Shown here piece by piece: positions 58,049 through 64,000 of a stretch of 64,000 nt of DNA. The stretch spans positions 80,632,025 through 80,696,024 of the forward strand of contig CM043958.1 of NCBI GenBank assembly GCA_014529385.2, given 5' to 3'. The notes below the pieces were generated by a model, which was not told the origin of the DNA, made no database searches, and was given only the letters and a program-made list of their open reading frames with translations. Positions within the stretch are counted from its first letter, which is position 1. The number at the start of each line of letters is the position of its first letter. The stretch is from Adiantum capillus-veneris (lineage: Eukaryota > Streptophyta > Polypodiopsida > Polypodiales > Pteridaceae). Position numbers and translations under genes: made by a program.

Positions 58049-58948
58049 GATATTGCCTAGCTATTGGGTTCATCACCCCTTGGCTTGTAGTTCCTAGATT
58101 CCTTCATGTAGTGGTCTCCTTGTGAACACATTTGCACTTATGAAGTGGCACAACTTAGCAGTCTTAAGCTTCAAAACATCTTTTTGTGCAACCGTGTCCA
58201 TGGTTGATTTTTCAAGGCGAGCCATTTGTGTATGTTGCTCATGTTTTCATCTTTATATCTAGTTCAAGGTGGAGTCATGGCTACAAGGTGATGACAAAGG
58301 AAAAGTGTCATTGTGTCTTATTGCAATGGTTGGTCTATGTGTACGACATCAACTCCTTGAGGAGAAGCTGCCTCTCATGTCATGGGTCTATCCTTAAAAG
58401 AGAGGAATCAGCCTATTGAGTGTATGCTTATTGGTATATGATTTCATTGACCAACTTATGCAAGGTTCTCTTTAGCAAGGGAAACCAACCAACCTTTGCA
58501 CATCAAGCAATGTTCTTTTGTAATATTTGACCCCACTAGACTGTCACCTTCCATCACCAAGGATCTGTTTCGCAAGGAAAACCATCCAACCTTTGCACAT
58601 CAAGCGATGCTCTTTTGCAATTTTTGATCCCACTAGAATGTCACCTTCCATCACCAAGTTGTTGACTCATAAGGAAAACATAGTTGCAAAGCCTAGGAAA
58701 CCATAGTTACAAAGCGTAGGAAACTTGGTTGCCTTCACCCACCTACTTCACGTGACTGGAAAGAAAATTCATGTAGGATTCAATTTGATGGACTAGGTGA
58801 GCTGCATGAGGTTATGCATTATCATGAATAGGTGCACAAACATTATCATAATTCTTGTTAGGACCACACGCTTCTATTTGCGATACAAGCCTCTCAATGA
58901 AGCCTAGTCCAATACGACCTGCAACAATATGGTATCCCTTCATCTCGT
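58049..58948. other. Unassigned sequence with a 97-bp tandem duplication
   Basis: No coding signal. Two adjacent copies with a 97-bp period (about 58477-58563 and 58574-58658) share AACCTTTGCACATCAAGC and GTCACCTTCCATCACCAAG and differ at several bases. Confidence 0.6.
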
Positions 58949-59503
58949 CTAACCCTCAATGATAACTCTCAGTGTCATAATCTGGTCAAGAGTGGAGAAA
59001 CCTTTCTTGAATCTTGCCTGCCCTGATGCTCGCATGCCCTTTCTCTCTGTCCATTTACTCAACTCCTTCTCAAGAATAGATGCATGCAGCCTAGCCAAAG
59101 TGTGACCAACCATGATGGTGCGATAATTTTCGAGAATCATGGCATCACTTGACTTGAAAATAGGCACAATCGTGGACATACTCCAAGTCTCAGGAAAATC
59201 CTCATACATGGCTTGATTAAACATCATAGCAAGAAGATCTCTGGCATGGATGAAGTGCTCTGCTATCAGACCTTCATGATCATGCGCTCTCTCTGTCTTC
59301 AATGGCTTTCCTTACCCTCTCAGCAGTAAACAAAGTAACGTCTCATGGCATGTCTCCGGTGGGTCCAACAAAGGTGGCTGCCCTGATGCTGTGTAGAGAG
59401 ATGTGGCATATTCACCCCATGTCTCTGTGGAGGTGATGGCCGATGGTGGTGAATTCTCATGGAATAGTCTCCATGCCTCTCCCGAATCCTTACTCATAAC
59501 CAA
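58949..59503 (-). pseudogene. LINE copy B reverse transcriptase N-terminus
   Basis: Two minus frames (59312-59503 and 58949-59302) encode WSMSTIVPIFKSSD, MVGHTLARLHASILEKEL and GFSTLDQIMTLRVIIEG. A frame change lies near 59305-59330. The catalytic palm is absent. Here the motif reads GFSTLDQI, whereas copy A has lost a codon (GFSNDQI). Confidence 0.8.
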
Positions 59504-60055
59504 CTTATACAGATCCCACTCTAGTTGAGATATATAAGCCCTCTTCTTTCATCGCACTAGCTGGCGAAAGACAATTCGTGATTGTTTATGTGTGGTAATA
59601 CCCAATATCACCTCCCTCTGCAATCTGATCCTTGTCTCTCTACACTCTCATCATACTAACTGTTAGCAATCGCAGATCGTTTCCGTATAGGTTGACTGTG
59701 GGGATATGCCTCTGATGTTGCATCATGGAGTGTCTCTGTCAGTATCTGAGTGAGCTCATCTAGTGGTCATCCTGGCTCTAGAGTGCATAGATTCATGTAT
59801 ATCTCATCCATGTACATGGAATCTGTCTCCCTCATGAAGGTATACCGAGTGTGTGTGGAGAACTCTCCTAGTGGAGCTGTGCTGAACTTGAACATGAACG
59901 TGAGAGTGTAGCATGATTAACTGCTACTCCAACTGGACTACTGCCCACTATGAAATCGTGAAAGGATGGAATGAGACATGGATGGGCCATAACATAATCC
60001 ATTGTGCTAGCCAGAAGTCGTCAATCCATTGTGCTAGCCAGAAGTCGTCATTTCT

Positions 60056-60406
60056 TTATTTTGCTCCTCCCCTTCTTTGATGACCCGCACTTGCTCTTTT
60101 ATGGTGTTGAGATCTTCCATTACCGATGGTTGAAGTTCCCCAGGCTTTGAGTGCACTTTGTGAGCGCACCTCTTCCATCTCCTTCTTGAGTCGTGCAATC
60201 TCCTCGTCTTGGGCTGTCACCCGTTCCTCAAGTATCTTTATCATGCCTAGGAGGTTGCGTTTGATTTTGGTGATGGTCGCTTGCATTTCCTCTTTGCATT
60301 TGTGGATGGCATCTTCGAGGGGGTCATCCTTGTCGTTTTGCTTCCTCATGGCCACTTGTTTTATTTGTGCGCTTGTTTCATAGTCTATGCAATTCCTCTG
60401 AACCAC
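60056..60406 (-). CDS. Coiled-coil frame of LINE copy B
   Basis: A 116-codon open frame, the same length as its partner at 50469-50819 and nearly identical (MIKILEERVTAQDEEIARLK, then KEMEEVRSQS). Both frames being open suggests either recent duplication or that the frame mattered until recently. No domain is assigned beyond the coiled coil. Confidence 0.5.
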   Translation of the reverse strand: MVQRNCIDYETSAQIKQVAMRKQNDKDDPLEDAIHKCKEEMQATITKIKRNLLGMIKILEERVTAQDEEIARLKKEMEEVRSQSALKAWGTSTIGNGRSQHHKRASAGHQRRGGAK

Positions 60407-60773
60407 ACTATGTGTACAGTGGCATTTACCACATTATGCATACATTTTGATCCTCACTATGCATTCATTCACCACATTAAGCATACATTTTCATCCCTTT
60501 TTCGCAAAATGATATATAGTCCACCTTGCTGTACTACCTGCTGTCGAATTGGTCGGAACCCTGACTAACTCTGGCCTATTGCTGACTTTGCTGCGAAACC
60601 CTAAACTGCCACTGTCGAGAACCCTAAAATTTGCCCGACCGAGTTGCGTGCACAAACCCACTGTTGAAAACCCTAATATGGTAGCACACAGGGCATAAGG
60701 AAGCCCTAAACGCAGCAGAAAGCGTAGGTTCGAGCGTGCAGGACAGCAGGTTGCAGGTTCGGGTTGCGCAAAC

Positions 60774-61497
<724 letters not shown>

Positions 61498-61731
61498 CAC
61501 AGAAGAAGCAGCAAAGGGGACGAGCGGCAGTAGGTTCCACCAACAAGCAGAATAATGTGAGGCAGAGGTGGCCTACGCAACAAGCAGCAGGCGCATATGC
61601 TGAAGATGAGGAACACCTGGAAGCCGAAGAGGGAACTTTGCAGCAACAAGCTGCAAGCTGGCCTGCTCTCTTGGCACTCACTCTTGACTCATCAGAGTCT
61701 GTCTCTGCTGGCCTTACGGAGATCGTTTCCG
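61498..61731 (+). CDS. Putative exon of an unidentified gene
   Basis: AAACTTGCAG precedes and GGTATACC follows a 234-base segment open in one frame, encoding KKQQRGRAAVGSTNKQ, then a Gln/Glu-rich part (AEDEEHLEAEEGTLQQQ) and SWPALLALTLDSSESVSAGL. Intron-like T-rich sequence surrounds it. The family is not recognised. It may belong to the same gene as the segments at 62351-62554 and 62773-62851. Confidence 0.35.
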
Positions 61732-62350
61732 GTATACCTCCCCTTTTGCTTCCTTTAAGTTTTGTGTTGCTTTCCTGCATCTTTCTGTAAGATGAATGCA
61801 CTAAGTTATCGCACAACGTAAAATACCGCTCCTTGTCTTCTCAAGAGAAGACATAGCTCTTTTACCTGCTGCATCTCCCTGCATGCAAGGTGCTTCAAGG
61901 CCGTGGACCTTTTCTTTTTATCTACACCCCGCAAGCATCAGGTCAGCAGTATCAAGCTCCTGTTTACCTTAGTAGAATCAGGAAGAAAGGTAGCACTTTT
62001 AAGGTCATCTCCTTGCTCTATTTGTCAAGTGAGAGGAGACAAAACACGTTGTTGAGAGGAGACAAAACATGTTGTCTGATGTTCCCTAAAGCACAAATTA
62101 TGCAGATTGTGAGCAACTTATTTGTCTCGTTGTAAGGGAGTAGCTTGTGAGGAGAATTGTTTAGGATGTGTTTGTGAGTTGTTTCCTTTTGGACCATGTC
62201 TAGTTACCTGGTGTCTCAATTGAACACGCGTGCATGTTTTGGGACAGGCATTTTAAAGCAGACAAAGGTAGTCATGGAGGAGTTGCTACCAATGATTAAG
62301 TGAGTTGGAATTCTCTGCAAAGTTATGCATCATTTAACTTCTTTTGCAAA
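61732..62350 (+). other. Intron-like interval with two small possible exons
   Basis: A short segment at about 61889-61939 (VLQGRGPFLFIYTPQASG, between ATGCAAG and GTCAGC) and another at 62262-62299 (TKVVMEELLPMI, between AAAGCAG and GTGAGT) have splice-like borders. Phases between them do not join cleanly, so either some are false or small indels are present. Confidence 0.25.
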
Positions 62351-62554
62351 GGTCATGCTTTCAATTGCTGAGAAGAGCTATCATTTCACCTTGGGGGCCA
62401 GCAAGATAGATAGCAGTGCTGTGGACATTAAGGACCAGATAAACCACAAGCGGGACCTGGTCATAGAGCAGGCCTGGAGCAGACCAGAGACAGGTTTCAG
62501 CAGGCAGCAAGCAGTGTGTTGGAGATGCTTGGCCTCACAGCTCCCATGCTTGTG
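62351..62554 (+). CDS. Putative exon of the same gene
   Basis: An open segment (VMLSIAEKSYHFTLGASK, IKDQINHKRDLVIEQAW) follows TTTTGCAAAG and ends before GTGAGA. The second half also reads well in another frame (LEQTRDRFQQAASSVLEML), hinting at an internal indel. The current frame does join in phase with the next segment (TTGTG + GAGTCTG). Confidence 0.35.
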
Positions 62555-62772
62555 GTGAGAGTTGCAAATTATGTTAAGTACAATCCAATGCATGCAGTTC
62601 TTTAGTTGTTGATACAACATGCGCTGGCTGGTTATAGCTGATTTGTCTCAAGGCAACAGCAAGTCCTTACTCTGTACATTTATTGAAGATGCAACGTGAG
62701 ACAATTTTGCCTATCTGATAACTATAACTGAGCATTTACATTACCCTTCTTTGTTGGTTTTGTATTTTGCAG

Positions 62773-62851
62773 GAGTCTGGTGAAACTGGCACATAAGCCA
62801 CTCCTTGAAATTTATTCACTTGTGTACAAAATCTTCTATCGACAGAAATAG
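62773..62851 (+). CDS. Putative terminal exon
   Basis: TATTTTGCAG precedes SLVKLAHKPLLEIYSLVYKI then FYRQK and a TAG at 62849-62851. It is in phase with the previous segment. The amphipathic helical C-terminus is plausible for a real protein. The gene family is unknown to me. Confidence 0.35.
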
Positions 62852-64000
62852 CTACTGATTTGTAAGCAAGGGTTTAGCTACCTCATGATAGCTGCATCAC
62901 AATTCTGTCACCGTGTAGGACTGTTGGTGTTTTCCATTGTTATATGGCTGTTTATAAGAGGCTACAAAGGACTCATATGTCTGTAGACTTCACAGTTGTA
63001 ACTGTTTGTCCAAACAACTGTGTAGAAGGCACTGTAAGCATTTCAGTACACAGCCAAAAGGCCCGTTTTGAAGGTTGCAGTCAAGAAAGACAAGTGGGCC
63101 ATGTCATCAAAGGTTTTCTTGATAAAGTTTGCAAAACCACCATCTGAACTGGGGGGGCATGTGAATAGATGTCTCAAGACAGTTTTGTAAGGACAATTGA
63201 GGCGAAGCATTGGTTTGGGATGTGGTAGGTCACAGGATGCCAGGCTTCATTATGGGTGGGTCTGCCTTAGCACCTTTAGAGCCATGAGAGAAACTCAATG
63301 CATAGACCTTTGTTTTAATATTGTGCTCTGATACATGTGCAGGTCAGTGTGTTAGAGGTGTATATGTGTGTGTGAGAGAAAGCAGATACTGATACCTAGT
63401 CGGGATGTAGTATTTGGTCAATACTATGCATACTGAATATAGTTTGTTGTCTTACAGATAACTTGATTATATTCCTCTAGGTAAATATGATATGTCGCAG
63501 AAAGTTAGTGCTGGGCAGAAGCGAAAATTGCAGTAGAGATAGAAAGATATCTAATTCTGATTTGCATTTTGATGCTTGAATAGAGGGCTGGTTGATATAT
63601 CAGAAATTCAGGAAGGTTGTGAAGGGTGATCAAACCTCATACGACCTTAATACTCAGAAAGCCTCTAAATTTAATTATATTAGAAAGTTTTTCCTGAAGC
63701 GGGAGGAAGTTTAGCTTCCGATTTCTCTAATTGTGTGCTATCAGCTCTGAATTGTTTGTTTAGCTTGTGAGGTGCGTAATTACTTGGTTGGCCTGAGGCC
63801 TTTATGAGGCCTCCACTTGCTCCACATAGCTCTATCTTACCCGTTAACAGCCTACGAAATCCTATGCTTTGTATTAATCACTAAAAATAGGGAGCATTGA
63901 CTGCTATCGACTGGCCATATTTTCAGCACTCTCGATTGCAGCAAAACTAGAAGCCGTATATATCAGGTCAAACAGTCGGCGCATGACTGGTGGGGCTTCT
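62852..64000. other. Possible 3' UTR and unassigned sequence
   Basis: No supported gene. The frame 62944-63147 has no motif. The first few hundred bases could be the 3' UTR of the putative gene. Confidence 0.35.

Noticed and set aside
60725-60765. tRNA B-box-like GGTTCGAG
   Set aside because: It lies in the LINE 5' region shared with copy A. No acceptor stem, anticodon arm or A box could be assembled.
62944-63147. 67-codon frame after the putative terminal exon
   Set aside because: No similarity or splice signals; more likely 3' UTR.

Overview
This window reads as nuclear DNA of a land plant with a large, repeat-rich genome. Several plant-type LTR retrotransposons (Ty3/gypsy including a Tat-lineage element, and Ty1/copia), a plant-type LINE, and many long GA/CT, TA and CA microsatellites fill nearly all of it. 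No bacterial-style operon, rRNA, tRNA or CRISPR array is visible. The style of the LINE reverse transcriptase reminds me of families seen in ferns and other seedless plants, but this is an impression and the lineage cannot be fixed from the sequence alone.

Layout. 1-3.1 kb: a degraded plus-strand Ty3/gypsy gag and an LTR-like promoter block. 4.06-13.86 kb: a minus-strand Tat-type Ty3/gypsy element, the best preserved in the window, whose single long gag-pol frame is broken by only two stop codons. Its right (5') LTR appears to be 2.6 kb, while only the outer 1.36 kb remains of the left (3') LTR. 14.2-15.7 kb: foldback structures, a strong 50-bp palindrome and a compound microsatellite. 19-28.6 kb: a heavily decayed plus-strand Ty3/gypsy element followed by an unusual 3' reading frame. 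28.9-34 kb: a plus-strand Ty1/copia element interrupted in its RNase H by the LTR of a second, minus-strand copia element. 36.6-41.8 kb: a minus-strand integrase scrap, then five palindromes at roughly 280-bp spacing upstream of a TATA box, then a decayed gag of a plus-strand Ty3-like element. 41.79-46.24 kb: a putative giant (4.4 kb) minus-strand LTR holding a tandem array with a 152-bp period. 49.5-61 kb: two inverted copies of one LINE family flank a minus-strand copia element. Gene-like exons lie on the plus strand on both sides of that block (49.5-49.9 kb and 61.5-62.9 kb), so it may all sit inside one host intron.

How it fits together: there is no operating gene system in the classical sense. 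The window is layered retroelements with nesting, internal deletions, inverted duplication and point decay. Many of the nonsense codons are what C-to-T (or G-to-A) change would make from CAG, CAA, CGA or TGG codons, the pattern expected of cytosine-methylated, silenced plant transposons. The most unusual signals are non-coding: the spaced palindrome array (37183-38333), the phase-locked 152-bp array (about 43.5-45.4 kb), and the perfect inverted repeat straddling the polypurine tract/LTR junction of the copia element near 54.85 kb.
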